Source: a bacterium
GTDB taxonomy: Bacteria; Armatimonadota; Zipacnadia; Zipacnadales; UBA11051
DNA length: 64,000 bases
Assembly (NCBI GenBank): GCA_021372615.1
Contig: JAJFUB010000043.1
Location: 1 to 64,000 of the forward strand
Direction: 5' to 3'
Both the position numbers and the translations under genes were made by a program. The notes below the pieces were generated by a model, which worked only from the letters and a program-made list of their open reading frames with translations, was not told where the DNA came from and searched no databases. This document shows positions 1-10,000 of this stretch, in pieces. Position 1 is the stretch's first letter; the number at the start of each line of letters is the position of its first letter.

Positions 1-881
1 TCGGAGACCCAGCCCCAGATCAGCCCGCACAGCAGGCTGGCCCACCCCATGACCATGAACAGGCGCCCCGCTCCCACCTGGGTGTACCCACCCTCGGCCA
101 TCAGGCCCTTCACGAAGAACGTGACGTAGATGATGTACGAGAAGCCGTAGGCGATGTAGACGAAGCCGAGGTGCCAGACGGCGCCGGAAGCATAGACGGT
201 GCGCCAGGTGGGGCCCGGTGCCGGCGGCGCGGCGGAGGGAGACGCTGTCGGGGGCGCGGCGACCGCCCCGGTGTCGCCAATCGGGCGCAGACCCATCGGG
301 CCCGGGCTGTTGCGCAGCAGCAAGACCGCCAGCACGGCTACCACGAACGCGAAGGCGCCGAAGCCATACCAGCACAGGCGCCAGCCCACGCCGGGGTAGG
401 CGGCCAGGACCAGGGGGACCGTGGGCCCGACCAGGATGAGCCCGATCGAGGAGCCGGTGACGGCGATGCCCGTGCCCAGGCCGCGGCGGCTGGGCGCGAA
501 CCAGGCGGAGAGCAGCCCCATCGCCGGCACGTTGGTCGCCCCGGTGCCCACGCCGGTGACGGCCCGCCACAGGGCCGCCGCGGCGAAGCTCTGGGCGTGC
601 CCGGTGGCCAGCAGCCCCACTGCCACCAGGAACAGGCCGGAGGTGATGACGACCCGCGGGCCCAGGTGGGAAGCCAACGCGCCGCCGACTAAGGCCAGCA
701 CCAGGTAGGTGGTCAGGTTGGCCGTCGCCAGCAGCCCGGCCTGGGTGTTGTTCATCCCCAGCCCGGTCTGCATGGCCGGGAGGATGATGCCGTAGCCCTG
801 GCGCGCCACCCCCATGGCGCTGACGACGGCGAGCGTCGCCACCCCCAGCAGAACCCAGCCGTAGTGCAGTCGTGTGGTCAA
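1..881 (-). CDS. MFS transporter, C-terminus cut by window edge
   Basis: The minus-strand frame is open from a TTG at 881 to position 1, giving about 293 residues of a polytopic membrane protein. The start is TTG because an AAGGGAGGT ribosome binding site lies about five bases upstream and no ATG is in range. The protein opens with a short cytoplasmic tail (LTTRLHYGWVLLG), then alternating hydrophobic helices; a Gly/Ala-rich stretch GVGTGATNVPAMG and the APSRRGLGTG loop between helices match the conserved loop of the major facilitator superfamily, and YGFSYIIYVTFFVKG in the second half resembles the YbfB/YjiJ or oxalate/formate antiporter type. A charged, Pro/Ala-rich loop (about residues 190-225) separates the two six-helix halves. 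Substrate unknown; its divergent position beside a rhamnogalacturonan lyase makes sugar or oligosaccharide uptake possible, which is inference only. Confidence 0.85.
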   Translation of the reverse strand, partial: MTTRLHYGWVLLGVATLAVVSAMGVARQGYGIILPAMQTGLGMNNTQAGLLATANLTTYLVLALVGGALASHLGPRVVITSGLFLVAVGLLATGHAQSFAAAALWRAVTGVGTGATNVPAMGLLSAWFAPSRRGLGTGIAVTGSSIGLILVGPTVPLVLAAYPGVGWRLCWYGFGAFAFVVAVLAVLLLRNSPGPMGLRPIGDTGAVAAPPTASPSAAPPAPGPTWRTVYASGAVWHLGFVYIAYGFSYIIYVTFFVKGLMAEGGYTQVGAGRLFMVMGWASLLCGLIWGWVS

Positions 882-1075
882 CGGTGACCTCCCTTGGCCG
901 ACAGCCTGCACGATAGCAGAAATGGCCGCTCGGGTACAGGGCCAAAGGGCCTCAGGGGGCGCTCAGGCTGCCCTGGAACCAGGCCGGGCGTAGTGCGGCG
1001 CGGCAAGGTCAACGCCCCTCGCGACGCGAAGGACTCGCATGGCCGCGCGATTCACGCCCCACGTGGAGCAATGAC

Positions 1076-4000
1076 ATGAGATCCTCTCTCGGCCAGTTCC
1101 CCGCCGTCGCGTTGCTCAGCCTGCTCGTGCTCATGCCCGGCGCCGCCCGGGCGCAGCAGGACACCGACCGAGACGGCCTGCCCGACGCGGTCGAGGAGCA
1201 GTTGGCTACCGACCCCCAGTTCGCCGAGCCGCTGCAGGCGGTGGGCACGTTCACCCGCCCGGTCAGTGACAAGGGGGCCATGCAGTTCGCGCAGGTCCAG
1301 TTCGGCAACGCGGGCCAGCACCGGTGGCTGTGGGCCATCCACTTCCAGAAGCCTTACTCGTTCGCCAACTCCACGCTCATTCTGTACCTCGACGCTGACA
1401 ACAACCCCCAGACGGGCCGCACCGGGATGGGCTGCGAGTACATGTTCTCGCACAACGAGGGTCTCGGGGGCGTGACGGCCTTCGCACCCGATGGCGGCCC
1501 CGCCGTGGGCAGCAATGCGCGCGTGGCCCTGCACGCCGGTGTGCTCTACATGTGCGTGGACTGCCCGATCAAGCAGGAGCATGGCAAGTCGGTTTTCCGC
1601 TACACCGTCCTGTCCGAGTACCGCGAGCCACACACCGGGGCCGACAGTACCGCCTGGGTGAACGCGACCGGCCCGGCCGATAGCGACAAGAAGGTGATCC
1701 TCACGATAGATCAGATCGCCTCCGATGAGCACTTCCTGACGACCGAGGGCCTGGACCTGATCTGGAAGCTGCAGGCCGACCCGGCGAACGTGTGCCTCCG
1801 CACCCCCGACGCAGAGCTGAAGAACATGCGCTACCACGATACCGAGTACCGCTGGTGGGCCGTGACCGGCGCCAATGGCAGTCTCACCGTGACGGTGCCG
1901 AAGGCCGGAACGTTCTTCCCGGCGGTCGTGGCCTACGACAGCGCCGGGGCGGAGACATACCAGGTGTTGCTCGACGGCCAACCACTCGGGCACTTCGTCG
2001 CGGCCGAAGATGACCGCCGCCAGCGCATCCACTTCCTGGACAAGCCAGTCGCCTTCAAGGGCGGGGAGAAGCTGACGGTCAAGGTCGGCAGCGTAGGACC
2101 ACACATCACCGAGGATGTCATGCTGCTGGCCCAGCAGCCGCCGATCCGTGGGCGCAAGTTCGAGATCCAGCAGATCGAGAGCGGCCTCACCCGCGTCGAG
2201 GGACAGGACGTGATGCGCCTGACGTGGATCACCACCTGGCCGGCGGCGTGCAAGGTCGAGTATTGGCCCGTAGGGGCGCAATTCACTGCGCCCGGGGAGG
2301 GCGCGACGGCGGAGGGCGCGATGAATCGCGCCACTACGGAACCCGTCCCCGTGGCCAACCATCGTGTCTTCCTCTCCGGCCTCCGGCCAGGCACGAAGTA
2401 CGGCTTCCGCATCCTCGCCCCGAAGCCTGACGGGACACCCGTGCAGAGCCCGGACCAGAGCTTTACCTTCCAACTCCCCAGGCCACTCGTCGGCACAGCC
2501 AAGCGCGAGCGCACGCCACTGCGGATCGAGAACCCGTACGACTTCCCGGTCAACGATGCCTGCATCTCGACGGGTGTGCCGTTTGCACAGGGCGAGCTGG
2601 GCGATCCCACACAGGTGCGCCTACTGGCCGGCGACGGCACGGAGAAGCCCGTGCAAGTGAAGCCCACCGCGTATTGGCTCGATGGCAGCATCAAGTGGCT
2701 GCTGGTGACGTTCCTGGAGAGCGCCGGGCCGAAGCAGATCGTGACCGATCAACTGGAGTACGGGTCGCAGGTCCAGCGCCAGGCGTTCGGCAGCGGCCTG
2801 GAGCTGAAGCAGGAGGGGAAGCAACTCACGGTCAACACCGGCCGCCTCCGCGTGTCCTTCGATGCGGGCAAGTCGGCGCTGCCGACGGCGGTCAGCTTCG
2901 ACACCGACAGTGGCCGGGAGACGGCGACGCAACTGCCCTGGGCGACGATGAAGGACGCGTCCGGCAACCCGTTCGACACGCTGCACGCGCCGGAGCGGAT
3001 CGAGATCGAGGAAGAGGGACCGATCCGGACGATCGTCAAGGTCGTCGGGCATCATCAGGATGCCGCGGGCAAGCCGTTCATGGCCTACATCATCCGCTAC
3101 GTCTTCGCCAATGAGCAGACCGCGTTCCGGGTCTACTACACGTTCGGCAACGACGAGGCCAGCGACATGACCGGCTTCAAGGGGCTGACGCTGAGCCTGC
3201 CGGTCGGGCCGGACGGAAAGTGGACGACATCCGTGGACGGGCAGGTTCGGGCAGGGACGAAGCATCTGAGTGTGCGGCAGATAGATGATGGCGTCTGCAG
3301 CGTCAACGGCGAGGGCGGGGGCAGCCCGACCACCCGACGAGCCGACGGTTGGGTGGATGTCAGTGGCGCGAAGACCGGGCTGACGGTTGCCGTACGCGAC
3401 TTCTGGCAGCAGTACCCCAAGGGCTTCGAGGTCTTCGAGAACCGGATCGAGGCGCGGCTTTGCCCCGAGTTCGTGTCCGGCACCTACGACCAGCGCGACA
3501 TGATGGACGAGGTGAAGCTGTACTACTACCTGCGCAACGGGCAGTACACGGTGCGGCAGGGCGTGCAGAAGCAGCATGAGCTGCTCATCGCCCCGCACTC
3601 CGGGGGCGTGGCCAAGGAGCTGCGTGATGAGTTGACGGCCTTCCAGGAGCCGCTCATCGCCACGTGTACGCCGGAGCGCTACTGCGGCACGCAGGTCTTC
3701 GGGGACATCCTGCCCGCGACGGCCGGCCGCTCGGCGGAGTATGAGCGCATCTGCGAGAATGTGCACCGCGCGTACACGACCAACCGGGATACCTCGCGCA
3801 ACTTCGGGATGCTCAACTTCGGCGACCAGTTCGGCGAGCGCAGGATCAACTGGGCCAACGGGGAGTACGACCACCACCATGCCTTCCTGATGCAGTACAT
3901 CCGCACGGGCGACCGCAAGTGGTACTTCCTGGGCGAGAAGGCGGCCCGTCACGCGATTGACGTGGACACGTGCCACTATGGCCCGCGCCTGGGCGGGGAG

Positions 4001-5995
4001 TGGATCCACGCGATGGGCCACACCGGCGGCTACTACACCAAGGACCCCTTCGGCGGGCTGGGCATCTCGGGCGGGGGGTTCTCACCCAGCCATACCTGGA
4101 CCGAAGGCTTCTGCGATTGGTTCGCACTCAGCGGCGACGTGACCGCCTCCGAGAACGCGGCCTTGGTGGCCGACCACTATGGCGGGGCGTACCTGAACAA
4201 CTACGACTACGGCAACTGCCGCGACAACGGCTGGCACCTGCTGCTGACGATGGCCGCCTACCACGCCACGAACGACCCGTACTACTTGAACGCCGCGCGG
4301 ATCATCGTGCAGCGCACGCTGGAGCGCGTGACGCCGGGCGACAAGCCGGGCACGTCCGTGGGCTGGCACCGACAGATGGTGCCGGGACACTGCCTGGACA
4401 TGCCGCGCCACCGGGGCGAGGCCAACTTCATGCTCGGGGTGCTGGCGAACGGGCTGGAGGTGTACTACGGCGACCTCCCCGACCCGCGCGTGGCCGAGGC
4501 GGTCAAGGGGGGCGCCACCATGGCGGTCAAGGAGATGTGGGTGCCCGAGTGTGACGGCTTCCGCTACACCTCGTGCCCCAACATGAAGGGCTACACCGCC
4601 AACAACGACATGACGGCCGAGGTGCTCTTCTTCGCCTACCGGCTGGGTGGCGATCCGCAGTATGGGGAGATCGCCATGCGGGCGATGGCCGCGGCGTTCC
4701 GCGACGGCATCGGCTCCATCGCCCATCTGCGCTGGACGCCGCGCATCATCAACAACATGGACCTGCTGCGGCGCGAGGGGCTGTGGTTCGCGCCGACCCA
4801 GGGGTCGGTGGCCAGCCGGCCCGCCGTGCGGATCGTCCTGCGCAGTGACAAGGCCCAGAGCTTCAACATCAGCCTGACCGGGCAGAAGCCGGTGCAGTGG
4901 AGCAGCCTGGCTACCCTCGCCACGCCCGATGGCAAGACACTGCAAGCCGACGACGACGGCCTGCTGGCGTTGGAGAATGCCCCACCGGGCTACTACACCC
5001 TCACGGTCGCCGCCGTGCCGACGGCCTGGCAGATGGACACGACACTGCGGTACTGGGTCGTGGACGCAAGCCAGGGCGTCGTGCTGCAGGTGGGCAAGAT
5101 GCCCTCCCTGCTGCGCTATCATGGGGGCGCTACGGCCGCGCTCACAGCCAGGCAGGGCAAGCCCACCATCGGCAAGCCGGCAACGACCGGCGGCGTCGCC
5201 AGCGTGACGGTCAGCGGCCCCGGGCAGATCGTGGCGAAGCTTGGCGGGCAGCCGTGGCTGTCGCTGGGCTGGGGGGAGTTGATGGACCCCTCCGTCCCTT
5301 TAGTGTCCATTGAGGGCCCTCGGGCGTTGCTGCCGGGGGTCCTCAGCGCGGAGTACCGCGCGCAGGTCACGGACCTGGACGATGACGCCGTGAGCTACGT
5401 CTGGGACTTCGGTGACGGGCAGACGGTGCAGGGCCAAAGCGTCCGGCACACCTTCGCCGCCATGGGCCGCCAGAGGGTCAGGGTGACTGTCACCGACAAG
5501 GCCGGTCACCGGGCCGACGCGGAGATTGGCGTCTCCCTGCCGCCCGCGGAGCTCGCCACCGCGAAGCCCGAGCAGGTCATCGCGCTGGAGGCCGAGGACT
5601 TCGCCGACCAGGGCGGGGACAAGGTGCAGGTCTTTGACCGCATCGGCAACAGCGGACGCATGATCAGCTACTGGGACGCGACCAGGGGGCACTGGCTGGA
5701 GTGGAAGCTGCCGGTGAGGACGACCGGGGACTACGTGATCTATCTACGGTACTGCTCGGGGGCGCCCCAGGCGCCGCGCCGCGCGCTGACCATTGACGGC
5801 AAGTCGCCCGGCGCGCCGTTCGATGAGATGACGCTGCCGCTGACCGGAGGCTTCTGCACCGGCGGGGACAACTGGGTGTACTACGCCGCCGGAGGCGGCC
5901 AGACCGTGCGGCTGGAGGCCGGTGAGCATCGTCTGCGCCTGACGAACCTCGGCGATGGCGTGGGACTGGATACCATTCTGTTGGTGCGCCGGTAG
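1076..5995 (+). CDS. Secreted exo-rhamnogalacturonan lyase-like protein (PL26/YetA type) with PKD and C-terminal carbohydrate-binding module
   Basis: 1639 residues. A Sec signal peptide (MRSSLGQFPAVALLSLLVLMPGAARA) is followed by an EF-hand-like calcium loop (DTDRDGLPDAVEE, residues about 30-43), an N-terminal beta domain, a fibronectin type III-like module (about 365-470), then a RIFT-barrel beginning RIENPYDFPVNDACIS (about 483), a central beta-sandwich and an alpha/alpha-toroid domain (about 863-1245, rich in W, Y, H). This order matches the PcRGLX/YetA-like family, whose founding member PcRGLX is a PL26 exo-lyase releasing unsaturated galacturonosyl-rhamnose from rhamnogalacturonan I. A PKD domain (WDFGDG, about 1430-1500) and a galactose-binding-fold module (EAEDFADQGG onward, about 1500-1639) follow and probably anchor the enzyme to polymer. 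The start is the ATG at 1076 because it opens a clean signal peptide; the ribosome binding site is weak (GGAG). The 3' end meets the next gene tail to tail with four bases between. Activity on rhamnogalacturonan is family inference. Confidence 0.85.
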   Translation: MRSSLGQFPAVALLSLLVLMPGAARAQQDTDRDGLPDAVEEQLATDPQFAEPLQAVGTFTRPVSDKGAMQFAQVQFGNAGQHRWLWAIHFQKPYSFANSTLILYLDADNNPQTGRTGMGCEYMFSHNEGLGGVTAFAPDGGPAVGSNARVALHAGVLYMCVDCPIKQEHGKSVFRYTVLSEYREPHTGADSTAWVNATGPADSDKKVILTIDQIASDEHFLTTEGLDLIWKLQADPANVCLRTPDAELKNMRYHDTEYRWWAVTGANGSLTVTVPKAGTFFPAVVAYDSAGAETYQVLLDGQPLGHFVAAEDDRRQRIHFLDKPVAFKGGEKLTVKVGSVGPHITEDVMLLAQQPPIRGRKFEIQQIESGLTRVEGQDVMRLTWITTWPAACKVEYWPVGAQFTAPGEGATAEGAMNRATTEPVPVANHRVFLSGLRPGTKYGFRILAPKPDGTPVQSPDQSFTFQLPRPLVGTAKRERTPLRIENPYDFPVNDACISTGVPFAQGELGDPTQVRLLAGDGTEKPVQVKPTAYWLDGSIKWLLVTFLESAGPKQIVTDQLEYGSQVQRQAFGSGLELKQEGKQLTVNTGRLRVSFDAGKSALPTAVSFDTDSGRETATQLPWATMKDASGNPFDTLHAPERIEIEEEGPIRTIVKVVGHHQDAAGKPFMAYIIRYVFANEQTAFRVYYTFGNDEASDMTGFKGLTLSLPVGPDGKWTTSVDGQVRAGTKHLSVRQIDDGVCSVNGEGGGSPTTRRADGWVDVSGAKTGLTVAVRDFWQQYPKGFEVFENRIEARLCPEFVSGTYDQRDMMDEVKLYYYLRNGQYTVRQGVQKQHELLIAPHSGGVAKELRDELTAFQEPLIATCTPERYCGTQVFGDILPATAGRSAEYERICENVHRAYTTNRDTSRNFGMLNFGDQFGERRINWANGEYDHHHAFLMQYIRTGDRKWYFLGEKAARHAIDVDTCHYGPRLGGEWIHAMGHTGGYYTKDPFGGLGISGGGFSPSHTWTEGFCDWFALSGDVTASENAALVADHYGGAYLNNYDYGNCRDNGWHLLLTMAAYHATNDPYYLNAARIIVQRTLERVTPGDKPGTSVGWHRQMVPGHCLDMPRHRGEANFMLGVLANGLEVYYGDLPDPRVAEAVKGGATMAVKEMWVPECDGFRYTSCPNMKGYTANNDMTAEVLFFAYRLGGDPQYGEIAMRAMAAAFRDGIGSIAHLRWTPRIINNMDLLRREGLWFAPTQGSVASRPAVRIVLRSDKAQSFNISLTGQKPVQWSSLATLATPDGKTLQADDDGLLALENAPPGYYTLTVAAVPTAWQMDTTLRYWVVDASQGVVLQVGKMPSLLRYHGGATAALTARQGKPTIGKPATTGGVASVTVSGPGQIVAKLGGQPWLSLGWGELMDPSVPLVSIEGPRALLPGVLSAEYRAQVTDLDDDAVSYVWDFGDGQTVQGQSVRHTFAAMGRQRVRVTVTDKAGHRADAEIGVSLPPAELATAKPEQVIALEAEDFADQGGDKVQVFDRIGNSGRMISYWDATRGHWLEWKLPVRTTGDYVIYLRYCSGAPQAPRRALTIDGKSPGAPFDEMTLPLTGGFCTGGDNWVYYAAGGGQTVRLEAGEHRLRLTNLGDGVGLDTILLVRR

Positions 5996-5999
5996 GCGC

Positions 6000-6878
6000 C
6001 TACTGCGGCTTGGTCGCCGGTACGTGCTCGCCGATGAATGCCGTCACTTCCTTGACGGCCTCGTCCTGCGGCAGCGTGTGCGTCGTCTCGTACCACACGA
6101 TGCGCTTCGGCTCGCCGGCCGCGTCGAAGAGGCGTTGGGCCGCCCCGGGTGTGATGAGCGGGTCTTGCTTGCCGTTGAGCATCAGCAGTGGGTGAGGCGC
6201 AAAGGCGGCGATGTAGCGCGCCGGGTCAACGGCATCGAAGAATCCGGGCAGCAGGACGCCCAGCGAGCCCCCGAGCAGCAGCACCGCCGCGTCCACGCGG
6301 TCGTCCACGCCGCAGAGCACGCCCCCCATGATCGCTCCCATGCTCACCCCCATGTAGCCCACGCGAGACATGTCCAGGTCGTCCCGGCTGGCGCAGTAGT
6401 CCAGGCCCCGGCGCATGTCCACGACCGATTGCGCCCAGCCGCCGTTCTGGATCATGCCGATGACGAGCGCAACCATGTTGTTGCCGCCCGGCGCGCCCGC
6501 GGCGGCGCGTTCGCCGTGCGAGTGCGCGTCCATGCGCAGCGTTGCGTAGCCCCTCTTCGCTAGCTCCAGCGCCGGCAGGCGCACGTAGTCCACGTTCTTG
6601 TCCCCGCCCAGCCCGTGCTGCAGCAGGAGCAGTGGGTAGGGCTTCACGCCGGTCTTGGGGAGGCCGAGCAGCGCGGGCACGCGTTGCCCGCGCGTGCTGT
6701 CGTACAACACGTGGAGCACGGTCCAGTCAGCCGTATCCTCAGACGGCTTGACCTCGGCGTTGAGCGGCTGGCTCGCGTCGCGGTCATACAGGTGCACATC
6801 GGGAGCCGGTTGGGCCCCGGCGACGCCCGCCGCCAGCAGCACCGCAGCGAGGAAGAGAAGCGTCCTGACAGATCTCAT
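6000..6878 (-). CDS. Secreted alpha/beta hydrolase (dienelactone hydrolase / acetyl-xylan esterase-like)
   Basis: 292 residues from the ATG at 6878, which opens a signal peptide (MRSVRTLLFLAAVLLAAGVAGAQ). A longer open frame extends upstream but would overlap the divergent rhamnosidase gene. The fold markers of a serine alpha/beta hydrolase are present: an oxyanion-hole HGLGGDK segment, the nucleophile elbow GVSMGA, an acidic residue in GKQDPLI and a late His in ETTHTLPQ, so the catalytic triad is complete. The GG-rich loop GAPGGNNM lies before the elbow. Size and motif spacing fit prolyl-oligopeptidase-like or acetyl-xylan esterase (AXE1/DLH) families. Lying between a rhamnogalacturonan lyase-like gene and an alpha-L-rhamnosidase, it may remove acetyl groups from pectin; that substrate is inferred from neighbours only. 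Confidence 0.85.
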   Translation of the reverse strand: MRSVRTLLFLAAVLLAAGVAGAQPAPDVHLYDRDASQPLNAEVKPSEDTADWTVLHVLYDSTRGQRVPALLGLPKTGVKPYPLLLLQHGLGGDKNVDYVRLPALELAKRGYATLRMDAHSHGERAAAGAPGGNNMVALVIGMIQNGGWAQSVVDMRRGLDYCASRDDLDMSRVGYMGVSMGAIMGGVLCGVDDRVDAAVLLLGGSLGVLLPGFFDAVDPARYIAAFAPHPLLMLNGKQDPLITPGAAQRLFDAAGEPKRIVWYETTHTLPQDEAVKEVTAFIGEHVPATKPQ

Positions 6879-7047
6879 GTGCTTGCACCCGAGCTCAACT
6901 GCGGGATGGCGCCTGCCCGGCACAACCGGCGTACGGCAGCGACAGAGGCCCTTTCGACCCGCCGGCGGGCCATTCCTGCGCCCGGCAGCGGAGGGCTGGG
7001 CGCGTGCCGGGGGGAATGGGAACGTATCACATGGAGGGTGACACCGT

Positions 7048-10000
7048 ATGGCCCGCTGGCTCGCCGTCATGCTGCTGTTCGCCGCCTCCGCGCTCCACGC
7101 GCAGTCGCCTGCCGAGCTCGAACGGGGCTTCGCCAATCCCCCGCCCTCGGCCCGCCCCCAGACCTGGTGGCACTGGGTGGACGGCAACGTCACCCGCGAG
7201 GGGATCACGCTCGACCTGGAAGCCATGCAGCGGGTGGGCATCGGCGGAGTGGAGATCTTCAACGTGGGCTGCGGGCTGCCGCCGGGGCCGGTGCGCTTCC
7301 TGAGCGACGACTGGCGCCAACTGATCCAGCATGCCATCGGCGAGGCCGACCGCCTCGGGCTGGAGGTGTGCCTGCACAACTGCGCCGGCTGGTCGAGCAG
7401 CGGCGGCCCGTGGATCAAGCCCGAGCAGGCCATGCAGATGGTCGTGACCTCCGAGGTGCGGATCGGCGGGACGCGCAGTCAGGCGCGTGGTGGGCCGGAT
7501 GGTACCCGGCCCCTCCAACTGCCCCAGCCGCCTACCCGCAAGGGCTTCTACCGCGACATCGCCGTGCTCGCCTTCCCCACCCCGCCGGCCGAGCGCGAGG
7601 CAATGGCGGACCTCAAGCCGCAGGTCACCTGCAGCATCGCCGGGCTGGACGCCTCGCGGCTGGCGGATGGGCGCGGGGACACGGCGGCGAGTCTGTCCGC
7701 CACCCAGGCGCGTCCGGCCACGGTGGACTTCGTCTTCCCGCGCCCCTACACCGTGCGGTCGCTGGTCCTGCAGGCCACGGCCGGGCGGACGCCGATGCGG
7801 GTCGAGCTATTGGCCTCGGACGACGGCGCCGCCTGGCGCAAGGTGACCCAAGTCCATATCGGCGAGACGACGTTGCTGCGCCCGCCGATCACGGCCTCCT
7901 TCGCGTCCACGACGGCACGGCAGTTCCGCCTGCAGTTGACTTCGGGCGGAGGACGCACGGCCAGTCTCAACATCACCGAGCTGCGCCTGGAGGCAGGGGC
8001 GCGTCTGGGCGACATCGGCGGCAAGGCGGGCTACACCCGGGGCGGCCCGGCAGAGCCGGCGACCGGCGACGCCCCGGCCGACGCGGTCATCGCCCGTAAG
8101 GACATCGTAGACCTGACCGACCGCCTGCAGCCCGACGGAACGCTCAACTGGAAGCCGCCGGCGGGGGACTGGACGATCATCCGCTGCGGCTACACACTCA
8201 CCGGCAAGGACAACCACCCCGCGCCGCCGGAGGGCACCGGCCTGGAGTGTGACAAGCTCAGCGCCGAGGCCGCCGACGCTGCCTTCGCCGGCATGATGGG
8301 CCTGGTCATTGCCGACGCCGGGCCGCTGGCGGGCAAGGCGCTCAACCAGGCGCTGATTGACAGCTACGAGGTGGACTGCCAGAACTGGACGCCGAAGATG
8401 CGCGAGGAGTTCTCGGCGCGGCGCCAGTACGACCTCACGCCGCTGCTGCCGGTGCTGACGGGCCGGGTCGTCGACAGCGTGGACGTCTCCGAGCGCTTCC
8501 TGTGGGACTACAGGCGCACCATCGGCGACCTGTACACCGACAACTACTTCGGCCGCTTCGCCGAGCTGTGCCACAAGTCCGGCCTGAAGCTGGGGGCCGA
8601 GCCGTACGGCAACGGCAACTTCGACGACCTCGCCTGCGGCGCCAAGGCCGACATCCCCATGAGCGAGTTCTGGGTGGGCCAAGGCCGCGGTGTGTCCAAC
8701 GCCAAGCTCGCCTCCTCGGCGGCGCACACCAATGGGCGGCAGGTTGTGGGGGCGGAGTCGTTCACCGCCACCGCCGAGGCCGGGCGCTGGCTGAACCACC
8801 CGGCGCAGGTCAAGTCGCTGGGCGACCTGATGGAGTGCGGCGGCGTCAACCGCTTCATCTTCCACTGCTACGCCCAGCAGCCGTGGCGCGACCTCGCCCC
8901 GGGCATGACCATGGGCCCGTGGGGCACGCACTTCAGCCGCACGAACACCTGGTGGGAGCAGTCCGTGGGCTGGATGCGCTACCTGGCGCGCTGCCAGTAT
9001 GTGCTGCAGAGCGGACTGTTCGCGGCCGACCTGTGCTATCTGGTCGGCGAGAACGCCCCCAACGGCTCGCCGGGTCGGGGCGGCCTCTCCCCCGCCCCGC
9101 CAGTCGGCTATGACTACGACACCTGCAGCGCCGATGTGGTGCTCACGCGCATGAGCGTCCGCGACGGGCGGATTGTCCTGCCGGACGGGATGAGCTATCG
9201 CCTGCTGGTGCTGCCGCCACGCCGGACGATGACGCCGGAGCTGCTGCGCAAAGTGGCCGCGCTGGTCAAGGCCGGGGCGACCGTCATCGGCCCGAAGCCC
9301 TCGGCCTCGCCCAGCCTGCGCGAGTTTCCGCGGGCCGATGAGACGGTCCGCACGTTGGCCGACGAACTGTGGGGCAAGTGTGACGGCAAGGCAGTGACGG
9401 AGAACGCCTACGGCGCGGGGCGGATCATCTGGGGCCGGCCGCTGGACAAGCTGCTCGCGGAGTTGCAACTGCCACCCGACGCGGAGTTCGAGCCGGGGCA
9501 GGACATGGTCTACATCCATCGGCGGATCGGCGGCAGCGAGGCGTACTTCGTCTCCAGCCAGAGCGCCCGGCCGCAGGTCGTGCAGGCCACGTTCCGGGTC
9601 GAGGGGATGGTCCCCGAGCTATGGCGCCCGGAGACGGGGCAGGCCGAGCCCGCCCCGTTGTGGCGCAAGCTGCCGGGGCGCACACAGGTGACGTTGCAGC
9701 TCGACCCGGCCGAGGCGCTCTTCGTGGTCTTCCGGCGGCCCGCCAGCCCGGGGGATACGCTCGTGAGCATGGCGCGCGAGGCCGAGGCCGTACAGGCTGG
9801 CCCCCGCCCGACCCACAAGCTCGAGATCACCGGCGCCACCTATGGCGTGTTGAGCCAGGAGATCCCCGACTGTGTGGACGTGACAGCGCAACTGCGGGCC
9901 CTGGTGAAGAACGGCAGCCTGACCGTCGCCGCCACCAACTCGCTCGCCGGCGACCCGGCGCAGAATGTCGTCAAGCAGATGCGGGTGGACTACACGTACA

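Noticed and set aside
6879-7433. N-terminal extension of the minus-strand esterase gene
   Set aside because: It would overlap the signal peptide and barrel start of the rhamnosidase gene; the internal ATG at 6878 opens a clean signal peptide.
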